NCBI GenBank assembly: GCA_030141605.1
Contig: JAQGDQ010000754.1
Coordinates: 57,501-101,633 of the forward strand
Direction: 5' to 3'
Source: Tubiluchus corallicola
Taxonomy: Eukaryota; Priapulida; Priapulimorpha; Priapulimorphida; Tubiluchidae
DNA: 44,133 nucleotides
The notes beneath the pieces were generated by a model that was not told the DNA's origin, ran no database searches, and was given only the letters and a program-made list of their open reading frames with translations. Both the position numbers and the translations under genes were made by a program. The number at the start of each line of letters is the position of its first letter. Within the stretch, counting starts at the first letter, position 1. Shown here one piece after another: positions 11,211 through 20,449 of the stretch.

Positions 11211-11662
11211 AAAACTGCATCCATTCCCCCTTGCAGGCGCCATCTTTGTTCTCAGTCGTGCGTGTGTGTGTGTGTAAAATTGCAGTCACTCCCCTTGCAG
11301 GCGCCATCTTTGTTCTCAGTCGTGTGCGTGTGTGTGTGTAAATCTGCATCCATTCCCGTGCAGGCGCCATCTTTGTTCTCAGTCGTGTGTGTGTGTGTGT
11401 GTAAATCTGCATCCATTCCCGTGCAGGCGCCATCTTTGTTCTCAGTCGTGTGCGTGTGTGTGTGTGTGTGTGTGTAAAACTGCAGCCATTCCCCTTGCAG
11501 GCGCCATCTTTGTTCTCAGTCGTGCGTGTGCGTGTGTGTGTAAAACTGCATCCATTCCCCTTGCAGGCGCCATCTTTGTTCTCAGTCGTGTGTGTGTGTG
11601 TGTGTGTGTAAAATTGCAGTCACTCCCCTTGCAGGCGCCATCTTTGTTCTCACTCGTAGGCG
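10004..11662. repeat. GT-rich minisatellite, 25 copies
   Basis: Twenty-five copies of CAGGCGCCATCTTTGTTCTC are separated by a short TAAAATTGCAGCCATT-type segment and a GT tract of variable length, giving units of about 58-95 bp. Sequence subtypes are ordered: CTCGTGCAGG in the first copies, CCCGTGCAGG in the middle, CCCCTTGCAGG mixed in later ones, and CTCACTCG replacing CTCAGTCG in some. The minus strand has no stop in the repeat, so frames up to 342 codons are open. These are artefacts. The block GCCATCTT on the plus strand (AAGATGGC on the minus) matches the core of the YY1/Pho binding site. Confidence 0.95.
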
Positions 11663-12271
11663 TTTTCACGTTAAATCGCAGTCCTTCGCTTCAAGAAGAT
11701 TTCTCTTTGCCAAATTGCCTGTTAATAATTTATCAGTACGAGCAGCAGAAATAGTGAGTTTAATTTGCCTTTATTGGCTGCAGTGAAAATCCTATCTCAG
11801 ATTAACTTCTCACGGACAAACTATCGCACTCTGCACAGATATTACTCATCCATATAATGGTCAAGAAAGTTTTCTTTCAGAGACTTGTGTCTTTCTGTAG
11901 ATTACCGTAAATCGACTGGGCGAAACCTATAAGTAGATTTTTTTACATTTGGGTTTATATGAAAACTTTATTTATTTTGAGTGGATTTACAACACAGTAA
12001 CTATTACTGATCACAGTATTTGCAGTAATGAAATATACAATTAGTTAGTTTGGTATGTAATAACTCAAAATAGTTACTTCAATAATACGACTAGTTCATT
12101 AGTTAACACTTAATTAAAATTTACAAAACCCATACAATAGATACGATAACAGAAACGATTCTCGATGTACATAAGGCTATAAGCCCATGTAAAGTGTAAG
12201 TTGTAAATTGTAACGTACAATGTTACTACTTAATTCAAAAATCCAATACATGTGGAATTAATACAATTAGT
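11663..12271. other. AT-rich spacer
   Basis: No recognised gene or element. Sequence is AT-rich with short related motifs such as TTAGTTAGTTTGG. Confidence 0.4.
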
Positions 12272-12630
12272 GTAGTATTACAGTTATTACAGCAGTACGT
12301 ATAGTTGATTCTAGCATAAGTTGTTTATTAATGAGTACTTGATTGAATGTACTCATATTACAGCAGTGTACATAGTTGATTCTAGCATAAGTTGTTTATT
12401 AATGAGTACTTGATTGAATGTACTCATATTACAGCAGTACGTATAGTTGATTCTAGCATAAGTTGTTTATTAATGAGTACTTGATTGAATGTACTCATAT
12501 TACAGCAGTACGTATAGTTGATTCTAGCATAAGTTGTTTATTAATGAGTACTTGATTGAATGTACTCATATTACAGCAATACATATAGTTGATTCTAGCA
12601 TAAGTTGTTTATTAATGAAACTTGATTGAG
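12272..12630. repeat. 71-bp tandem array, 5 copies
   Basis: CTAGCATAAG recurs at 12311, 12382, 12453, 12524 and 12595, exactly 71 bp apart. Each complete unit contains the dyad GAGTAC/GTACTC with a 10-nt spacer. Copies differ at only a few bases, such as AGTACGTATAG versus AGTGTACATAG. It is unrelated in sequence to the other 71-bp array at 28556. Confidence 0.93.
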
Positions 12631-13508
12631 AGACAGTCTACATAATAACTTAAAATACAATTATACGTACAATCAGTTAACAAAACGTTTAGTGGACCTT
12701 ACATTTGGGTTTCTCTCTCCTTATAGCGCTCCTTAAAGATTTAATCAATACCCTTAATAGGCTAACTAATTAAGAAGCTGTTTAACACAGGTATAGAGTG
12801 ATGGAACAGCAAAGCTCATCCACTACTTTCATCAAGTAACAGAGTCGCTGGACCAATCACAAAATCACAAACGTTTTGAATAGTACCCAATGTCAAATGA
12901 CCACTGGAAAATGATTGTAGCAACTCCTGATTGACAGCTAAAGTATTACATCATTTTTCTGCCTGCCAAATTCTTTGTCCACTTAGAAACAAGATGGCGT
13001 TGCGGTCATTTGATAAGTTGAAGGGATAATGGTTGCAACTGCGTCGCAAATTTACTGTCTAGTGTGTCTACATTAACCTTGGCTGTTGGAAAATTACACA
13101 GGCTTCCTAGCCATGGTCCATTTAGCGGAAGATTACAGCACATTCTGGGTTAACTAAATTCCGTCGCGTTTCCGTACATCTTCCTTACCTACAAGATAAA
13201 CGTTTCTAGAAACGTGAAAGGTTAATTAGCCGTGCTTGAGGCTCAATGCTCAATAAATGTATCAATTCATTCATTTATACTGGCTGTAAATTTCTGTTCA
13301 AGCAAAGAGTTCATTGCTGTAATCAGGGCACAGTTTCAGTGTAACATATGCGCTATTACTGAGATGAAACTAGAACAGCCACTGATAATGTGGCTCACTA
13401 AATCCCAGAATTTTTATTGGTACCCACGAATTATACTGCACACGAAATTATGTAAAGATCAGATGTTTCGGCAGATTTGCTATCTTCACTATAAACTAAG
13501 AATCGTTA
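12631..13508. other. Spacer, possibly containing promoter-like sequence, no gene proven
   Basis: The segment has an ACCAATCAC (CCAAT-box-like) motif near 12853 and AACAAGATGGCG at 12988-12999, a context often seen at metazoan start codons. The frame from that ATG closes after 11 codons and no clear splice donor follows. A 97-codon frame at 13232-13525 is not recognisable. Confidence 0.3.
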
Positions 13509-13737
13509 ATGACATCACATGTTGATGGAACAATAGAAATAATGACATCACATGTTGATGGAACAATAGAAATAATGACATCACATGTTGATGGAACAAT
13601 AGAAATAATGACGTCACATGTTGATAGAACAATAGAAATAATATCATCACATGTTGATGGAACAATAGAAATAATGACGTCACATGTTGATAGAACAATA
13701 AAAATAATGACATCACATGTTGATGGAACAATAAAAA
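13509..13737. repeat. 33-bp tandem array, 7 copies
   Basis: The unit starts GACATCACATGTTGATGG. Because 33 is a multiple of 3, frames stay open on both strands (an 11-residue repeat), which is an artefact. Two units read TGACGTCA, the palindromic CRE/ATF site (about 13608 and 13675), where the others have TGACATCA. Each unit has CATCA/TGATG arms around CATGT. Confidence 0.93.
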
Positions 13738-13794
13738 GCTGCTATGATCTAATCTGATCTGAACTGATTCAGTTCGATCTGGTTCTTCACCAGT

Positions 13795-14315
13795 CCTGTA
13801 CCAGTCCAGTTAAGTCTAGTCCAGATTAGCCACAAACCGAGCTAACTAAGTCATCCACTCCAATCCAAACCACTCCAGTAGCGTTCAGTCCAGTTAAGTA
13901 TGGTCCAGATTAGCGACAAACCGAGCTAATTAAGTCATCCACTCCAATCCAAACCACTCCAGTAGCGTTCAGTCCAGTTAAGTCTGGTCCAGATTAGCGA
14001 CAAACCGAGCTAACTAAGTCATCCACTCCAATCCAAACCACTCCAGTAGCGTTCAGTCCAGTTAAGTTTGGTCCAGATTAGCGACAAATCGAGCTAACTA
14101 AGTCATCCACTCCAATCCAAACCACTCCAGTAGCGTTCAGTCCAGTTAAGTCTGGTCCAGATTAGCGACAAACCGAGCTAATTAAGTCATCCACTCCAAT
14201 CCAAACCACTCCAGTAGCGTTCAGTCCAGTTAAGTCTGGTCCAGATTAGCGACAAACCGAGCTAACTAAGTCATCCACTCCAATCCAAACCACTCCAGTA
14301 GCGTTCAGTTCAGTC
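13795..14315. repeat. 84-bp tandem array, about 6 copies
   Basis: CCAGATTAGC recurs at 13821, 13905, 13989, 14073, 14157 and 14241, exactly 84 bp apart. The unit is rich in CCAGT/CCACTCC motifs. The flanks (13740-13794 and 14300-14345) also contain short CAGTCCAG-like pieces, suggesting that the array grew from a simpler repeat. Confidence 0.93.
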
Positions 14316-14467
14316 CAGTCCAATCGAATCCATTTTATTTCAATCCTGTGCTCATCCACTGTTTAAAAAATCAAACTAAATCTAATCCACCTAACTGGAT
14401 TTTCAATAAAACCACGTCTGTGTACAAAAGAATACTCTTTTTCGTTTAACCTTACCATTAAGAACAT

Positions 14468-14571
14468 CAGGGCCTATTTCAGAGGGGGGAAGTGGGGATA
14501 CTTCCCCGGGGCCTCAACCTCCAAGGGGGCCTCGCACCAATGTAACTTTTTTTAGCTTTATCTCCTCTCTC

Positions 14572-14613
<42 letters not shown>

Positions 14614-14680
14614 CCTTCTTCTCTCTCTCTTTCTCTCCCTTCTTCTATCTCTCTCTCTCTCTCCCTCTCTCCCTCCCCCC

Positions 14681-14712
<32 letters not shown>

Positions 14713-14725
14713 CCCTCCCTCTCTT

Positions 14726-14803
<78 letters not shown>

Positions 14804-15053
14804 ACCGCACGCACGCCGTTTGCCAGTATTGACAAGTATTAAGGACTGGTCTTGAGAATAAAGCAGTTTTTCTTTCAATTGTTCTTTCCTTTAACAACTG
14901 TATAACTCCATATTTTCTCTTCGAAAATGCTTCTCCGGCGTTCTAGCAGTTCAAAAATTTTCTGAGCGTCAACCACGGTAGCGACCGCCCCCCCCTGATG
15001 GGACCTCTCACGCCCCACTTCCCCGGGCCTCGCTTAGGCTGAAATACGCCCTG
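14468..15053 (+). mobile_element. Complete hAT-like non-autonomous DNA transposon, 586 bp
   Basis: The 5' end reads CAGGGCCTATTTCAG (14468-14482). The 3' end, CTGAAATACGCCCTG (15039-15053), is its inverted repeat with 14 of 15 bases matching. An exact 8-bp direct repeat, AAGAACAT, flanks it at 14460-14467 and 15054-15061. An 8-bp target duplication with CAG-starting ends is characteristic of the hAT superfamily. Subterminal G/C-rich blocks containing GGGGAAGTGGGG occur near both ends. The interior is mostly a TC microsatellite, with no transposase. A second copy's end lies at 1-72. Confidence 0.85.
14562..14802. repeat. TC-rich microsatellite inside the hAT-like element
   Basis: CT dinucleotides with CCC and TTC interruptions. 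The Arg-Glu open frame on the other strand is a repeat artefact. Pure polypurine-polypyrimidine tracts of this kind can form triplex DNA. Confidence 0.95.
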
Positions 15054-15431
15054 AAGAACATCACTGACGTCTCAGTCTTTTTGCTTTTGCACGTGATTCG
15101 ATTACGAAAGCCCCTATGGTCAAGGCTGACAAACAGCTACTGCATTATTGCATTACAACTGATTGAGGCATAATCACACCTAATTATACGCGCCAACAAA
15201 CAAACGCTTTCAGCTGTAATGGCGTCATCGTGACGTCACACGACAATCAATCAGCGGGAAGATTCCACTGATTGTAGTTAAAAATACGGTCGGAGCAGTG
15301 TCAAGAGACTAATTAATAGGCAATTAGTAGTATTTTTAGTTCTTAATCAGTCTACGTCGCAACTGGTGCTGAACATGTGTCCAGAAAGCTCAAAATAATT
15401 CTTGTTGTGTGACAAAAAGAACTAAACGTAT
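15054..15431. other. Spacer with an isolated CRE palindrome
   Basis: TGACGTCACA at 15231-15240 is a perfect CRE/ATF site, but no TATA box or coding exon is visible nearby. The rest is unremarkable. Confidence 0.35.
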
Positions 15432-15438
15432 CATTATT

Positions 15439-15493
<55 letters not shown>

Positions 15494-15828
15494 CCATCAC
15501 CATCATCATCGTCATCATCAGTAATAGTAGTAGTAGTAGTAGTAGCAGTAGTAGCAGCAACACCACCACCACCACCACCACCACTACCAGCAGCAGCAGC
15601 AACAGCAGTAGCAGCAGCAGTAGCACTAGCAGTAGCAGTAGCAGTTGTAGTAGCAGCAGCAAGAGCAGCAGCAGCAGTAGTAGTAGCAGTAGCAGTAGCA
15701 GTAGCAGTAGCAGTAGCAGTAGCAGTAGTAGTAGCAGCAGCAAGAGCAGCAGCAGCAGTAGTAGTAGCAGTAGCAGTAGCAGTAGCAGTAGTAGTAGCAG
15801 TAGCAGCAGCAAGACAGCAGCAGCAACA
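15432..15828. repeat. Compound triplet microsatellite (CAT, TAG, CAC, CAG)
   Basis: Successive triplet tracts: CAT (about 15437-15520), TAG/AGT (15523-15550), CAC (15561-15585), then mixed AGC/AGT to 15828. Poly-Ser, poly-Ala, poly-Leu and poly-Asp frames of up to 191 codons are artefacts. The AGC/AGT block contains an internal duplication of about 70 bp (around 15650 and 15727). Confidence 0.95.
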
Positions 15829-16226
15829 GTCATATCTTATAAAATCTAATACGGTTTTATTTTCGTAAGACGGTTGTTTATTTTTTAACCCAAGAAGCTT
15901 ACTATACAACACACTACAACCTTTCATTCATGTTTTACTGTTCATTAAGTATCATCTCTAAAAATAAAAGCACTTTATAGAATGGTGAAAAACGCTGACT
16001 CATGGTGGTATTTTTAAAACGTATTCGTTCTTGACCTGTGTTGCACCGTATGCGCACGGTTATTTATCATTTGGCATTTTTTGCGATATTTATTATTATT
16101 TATTTATTGACCATGGTCAAAGATATATACAAAAAGTCATAAGAATCGTTTCGAGATAGTTGCAACATTTAAGAAATTTAGGCTGATCATAGTCCATAGA
16201 TCACTCAATGTATGGTGTAGTAACAA

Positions 16227-19200
16227 TTAGAGACCAAAAATGGCTAGAGCATCGTGTACAAAATTACAAATATCAGCGGGATTTCCTCTGAAAAAAGTCA
16301 CTAAATCATCAAATATTAAATCGGAATTGTTTCTTAAGATACGTGTTTCAGGGCATTCACATATTACGTGCAGTTCTGTTTGTATTTGTCCACATGAACA
16401 GAGTCTTCGCTCTCTTTCAATACGGGACCAACGACCGGTTTCTATGGCAAGGTTGTGTGAGGAAAGTCTGAGCCTTGACGTTTTTATCCGTTTCAGTTCA
16501 TTAACATTGTCACGGTAAATTCGATGGATAGAGAGTTCAGGGTTTAGTTGTGAGTATGTGACAAATTTCGTACGGTCAGAAGCGCGGATCCTATCTTTGA
16601 TTCTATTCAGGTCATCATCGATAAAATCACCACGGTATCCAGTTATATTACGCAAATATCGAGCACATGGGGTGTTTGACTCGCGACACAAATTGTAAAC
16701 AATCATAAACGGATCATCAGGAATATTCACTCTTGAGCGAACAATCTTATTGAAAAAGCGAGATTGGGTGTCCTTCACAAAACCATTCAGGGAGGGAAGG
16801 CCCAACTCTATGAGACACAAATCATTAGCAGTTGTACGTCGCACACCGAGTAAACATTTAATAACACTAATATACATCCCTTGGATAGGATTAAGGTCAT
16901 TGAATAGCCAAGACTCACATCCGTAAGTAATTGCAGCAAGTAGCGCGGCTTTTAAAACTAACTTCTTAACTGCAAAAGGATAAGCTGAATTCTTAGAAAT
17001 AAATGACACGAACTACAGTACGTGACAATATTTCTCTTCGCAGTGTTTTTCCAGAGCGGGTTTAAATTTTCCTGTTGAGCTAAAGACAGCACCGAGGTAA
17101 ACGTAATAGTCACAGTGATTAACAGTAAGGGGGTTCACTACGAGGTCCAGACGATCAACAGCATCGCCATTAATAACCATAAATTTAGTCTTTTTTAAGT
17201 TCACCTTCATACCGGATTGATCACAGAACTCAATAAGGATACTGAGTTTTTGAATAATACCTTCTCTAGATGTTGACAATAAGATTGTATCATCCATCAA
17301 CATCAAACAGTGTAAATTTCCTAGGAAACCACATCTAGACTTTAATTCACGAATAAGAGGGTTAATATACAGTGTGAAGAGGAAACAGGATGACGGAGAA
17401 CCCTGCTTCACACCTAATGTAACACCAATAACGGCAGCACCAAGGACCAGCTGCGTATTCACATACATGGCAGCAAGAGCAGAAAGCATCACAAGACCAC
17501 AGCCAAGAGCTCTCAAGGCCCTAATCAAACCAGAACGTGGAACTCTATCGTAAGCTTTCGAGAAGTCTACGAAAACGATATATAATTTCCTCTTTTTAAA
17601 CAGTGCATAGTCCATTAATAGTCTTAGAGTCACAATCCACTCAATGCAGGATCTACCCTTTTGGGCGCCAGCCTGCTCCCTATCGGGTTTGAACCACATC
17701 TCTAAACGTTTGCACAAAATTCGATCGTATATTTTCGCAAGGGAATCCATGATTGACAAACCGCTGTAATTATCGCAGTCCTTACGAGATCCTCTCTTAA
17801 AAATAGTAACAAGGCGGCTAAAGCACCACGGAATCGGGAAAGATCGCGAAAAGAATATGAAATTCAGAACAAAACACAGGTAATTAATCCAATTATCTGG
17901 GATAAAATTGAACACAGCACCAGGAATACCAGAGGGTCCACCACTACTACTTGATTTACATTCGGAAGCAGCAGAAACAAACTCATCGAAAGCGATCGGA
18001 TCATCTGTGATAGGGATACTTGGACCATCGCACAGTGATAATAAGTCCTCTGGACCATCACGATCTGGGTTGAGAAGATCCTCGAAATGACGTTTGAATT
18101 CTTCGCTAGTTGGAGATTCAAAGGATTCAGATTCAATCGTGTTTCCTTTCCAGTCTATGGCATTCCATATTTCCTTAGAATCATTGAGCTCGAGCATACG
18201 GCGCCAACGATCCGTCGGCTGATAACGATTGATGAGACGATTCGGAGCTTTACATCTAATCAGTTTATCACGGAAAACATTATTAATATCAGTAACACAA
18301 CTATTTACATCATCCACATCATCAGGAGGTTCAACTGAAGACATCACTCTCTGAAATTCGACACAGTCTGTTTCAGCAATACGGATCTGACGGCTACAAT
18401 GTTTGCGGTTTGGAGTTTTAACTTCAGCTGCATGAGCACCTAAGGCTTCGGATCTGATAAGAAGATTGTGAGGTAAGGCTCCACGAGATAACATGTTGAT
18501 ATCTAAAATCACAGACAGAGGGGCATGATTCGAAGGTAATCGTAAGTCTTGATTGACAGTGAAATTGACAACACTATCGATTAGTGCAGGAGAAATAAGA
18601 CAATAGTCTAATTCAGAAATCCAATTCTCACGTTTTCTATACGTCAGATTACTTTTAAATGTTCTGCCTTTATACTGAATGTTATTTACAACGATTAAAG
18701 AGTTAAAAGAATTATAAACAACTTTGGCATTTTCATTCGGGGATCCAATCGAATCCTCGGAAGCAAGATATCGTGCACCACTGTCACTAACATTACGCAA
18801 AAATTTGTTAATAGCAGGCCCGAAACGGGCATTCAAATCACCAAGTATCACAAATTGATCATGAGGGTTGGACATCATAACTTCGTTGATTTTTGCTAAG
18901 CATTCAAGTGAGTGGTAATGAGAGTCAGATGGCGTGAGATAAACACATACAAAAACAATACCAGGTATATTATTGAGGCGTAGCACAATAACATCGGAAC
19001 CAAATTCGACCGATTGAATCGAAGAGGCTAGCACATTTGAAATCAGTATAGCACAACCACCACGGTGACCAGCTGCTAGATTAGTTCGGAGAGTTTTATA
19101 CCCAGGCATTGTGAACTTCAACGGAGTTTTGATTTCATTTAAGAATATCATATCAGATTTACATAAACTTTGGCGAACAAAGTTGATCTCCAGTTTATTT

Positions 19201-19283
19201 TTCACGGCATTAATGTTCCAATGTGTAATACGGAGTTCAGTGCAACTATCTCGATTGTTTACAAAAAAGACATTGGTTGCCAA
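16227..19283 (-). pseudogene. ORF2: APE endonuclease plus reverse transcriptase, one in-frame amber stop
   Basis: In the family, ORF2 nicks the target DNA and copies the element RNA there (target-primed reverse transcription). Numbering from the first sense codon after the upstream stop, the endonuclease has HWNIN (21-25), the catalytic Glu in LNEIK (about 50), GDLNAR (148-153), ELDYCL (224-229) and SNH (251-253, where SDH is usual). The RT has FVDFSKAYDRV (motif A), GVKQGSPSSC (motif B) and LMDDTILL (motif C), with both active-site aspartates present. Codon 757 (17013-17015) is TAG. The same frame then continues for another 261 codons with the conserved VKKLVLKAALL and YGCESW thumb region and a C-terminal CxC...H...C cluster (CSCG...ELHVICEC) to a stop at 16227. 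Total length is about 1018 codons, normal for the family. There is no in-frame ATG before the catalytic HWNIN motif, so ORF2 is probably entered from ORF1. Confidence 0.85.
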
Positions 19284-20018
19284 CTATCAATAACAACACC
19301 GTCCCGGGTGATCTCACGCTTTTTCTTGTCAAACTCAATATGGCATCCCCGGTTTTCAGGTTTGTCACGTTCGCACTTCTCAGCGTCAAATAGCCGCTTC
19401 CATTCGGCACGAACTGCAGGGTGGGTGTCTCGCTTCACTCTGACTTTTTTCACAGCAGCATTGGCAGACGATTGAAGCTTATTAGCATTCTTCACGACAT
19501 TGTCCCTTTGGTCATGATTTTCAACAATGACCAACACAGGACGATCACGGCCATTCGTAGCTGTACCGAGTCTCTTGTATGAGACGACAGCAGCTTCCAC
19601 ATCCACTACATCAAGAATTTTCCTTATCTTATCATCGTCGGAATTAGCACCATCGATATCCTCATTTTCACTTAAGCCCATCATAATTAAGTTCTGGTTT
19701 CGGAGACGACCGTCAACCTGCTCCAAAAACCGTTGTTGATTTTTAACAACTTGACGCAAGACATTCACTTCAGTCTTTAATTCAGAATGTTTGTCTTCAA
19801 TCTTTTGGGACAATTTTTCCTCCAGATTTTGAAATTTAGTGTTAATATTATTAGATAGTTCATCCAGGCGTTTCAACACAGCTGAATCGGCACCACCAGA
19901 AGCGGCCGAAGGGGGGGGCAGCCAGTATGATTTCTATCATATCGTCCTTCGTAATGGCTTTCAGCTTCTTACGGTCACATGCACACAGCTCATCGATACT
20001 CTTCGGTTTGTCAGACAT
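19259..20018 (-). pseudogene. ORF1: coiled-coil nucleic-acid-binding protein, broken by one homopolymer frameshift
   Basis: ORF1 proteins of this type package element RNA and act as chaperones. The proposed start is the ATG at 20016-20018 (MSDKPKSIDELCACDRKK); another in-frame ATG lies at 20042. The N-terminal segment of about 35 residues reaches a run of eight C (19911-19918 on the plus strand as G), after which the original frame soon stops. The frame one base off continues for about 206 codons. That part has a coiled coil (KRLDELSNNINTKFQNLEEK and following heptads), an RRM-like region starting NLIMMGLSEN with RPVLVIV as a later strand, and a basic C-terminal domain with RDTHPAVRAEWKRLFDAE and a conserved RDGVVID. 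A run of seven C would restore a frame of about 250 residues, so the lesion may be a real indel or a sequencing error. The stop TAA is at 19259-19261, overlapping ORF2 by 25 bp. Confidence 0.8.
19262..19268 (-). other. Candidate -1 ribosomal frameshift heptamer at the ORF1/ORF2 junction
   Basis: Read on the minus strand the sequence is T-TTT-TTG in the ORF1 frame, immediately followed by the ORF1 stop TAA. This fits the X-XXY-YYZ rule for -1 slippage. ORF2 lies in exactly the -1 frame, is open across the site from the TAG just upstream of 19283, and lacks an ATG before its first catalytic motif. No strong downstream stem was found by eye, so termination-reinitiation remains an alternative. 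Confidence 0.55.
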
Positions 20019-20042
20019 ATTCAACAAATAATGCAGATACAT

Positions 20043-20449
20043 GTAAACCGTGTAAGATGCTTTGCATTAGGAAGCTGAACACATGGCTTCATTTGACGTA
20101 TCTCTCCCGTCAAAATTTACACTAGGATCTAGTAGTTGCAATGCTAAATAGGTTCTGGAGTAAACGCAAAGAAATTACAACGCGTACAAATAGTAAACAT
20201 CCCACATGTCCTGCTTAGAGATACGCCTACTTTTGTTGACTACAAGACTTCGTAATGTTGCTGGACCGAATTCCTTGTATTCCACGTAATGAGTGATATA
20301 CAGGATAGATCCCGTTAAGTTACTGTGTGTCATTGAAACACCAAGTGGGCAAACGTGCATGCTTGATGTTTCGTGCCTTGAAAATAATTCTTTTTCTATT
20401 TTATTTGAAGTGAAATCATTAATGAAGGTGGATATTACTAGGTGCTAGG
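20043..20449. other. Probable 5' UTR/flank of the retrotransposon, no gene
   Basis: Unique-looking sequence upstream of ORF1. The element's 5' boundary should lie here but cannot be placed without a target duplication or another copy. A 61-codon frame at 20175-20360 is not recognised. Confidence 0.35.

Larger units (their letters stand above)
16086..20042 (-). mobile_element. Nearly full-length non-LTR retrotransposon with ORF1 and ORF2
   Basis: On the minus strand, 5' to 3', this comprises ORF1 (from 20042 or 20018 to 19259), an overlapping ORF2 (19283 to 16227), a 3' UTR of about 120 bp and a TAAA/TAA-type tail (about 16086-16107). The layout of an ORF1 nucleic-acid-binding protein followed by APE-type endonuclease plus reverse transcriptase is that of the L1/CR1/Jockey-like group. 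Motif style (LMDD at the RT active site, GVKQGSPSSC at motif B) resembles copies common in marine invertebrates, but I cannot assign a clade by eye. The 5' UTR limit is not defined, and no target duplication was found. Only small lesions are visible: one homopolymer frameshift in ORF1, one amber codon in ORF2 and one changed endonuclease residue. Confidence 0.85.

Noticed and set aside
10215-11243. A 342-codon minus-strand open frame with a repeated TKMAPAREWMQFY-type peptide
   Set aside because: It lies entirely within the GT-rich minisatellite, which lacks stops in several frames. Unit lengths are not multiples of three, so the peptide changes frame. There is no gene context.
12985-13030. 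First coding exon at AACAAGATGGCG
   Set aside because: The frame closes after 11 codons and no good splice donor follows, so it cannot be supported.
15352-15927. Poly-Ala, poly-Leu, poly-Ser and poly-Asp frames
   Set aside because: Compound triplet microsatellite, with no flanking conserved protein.
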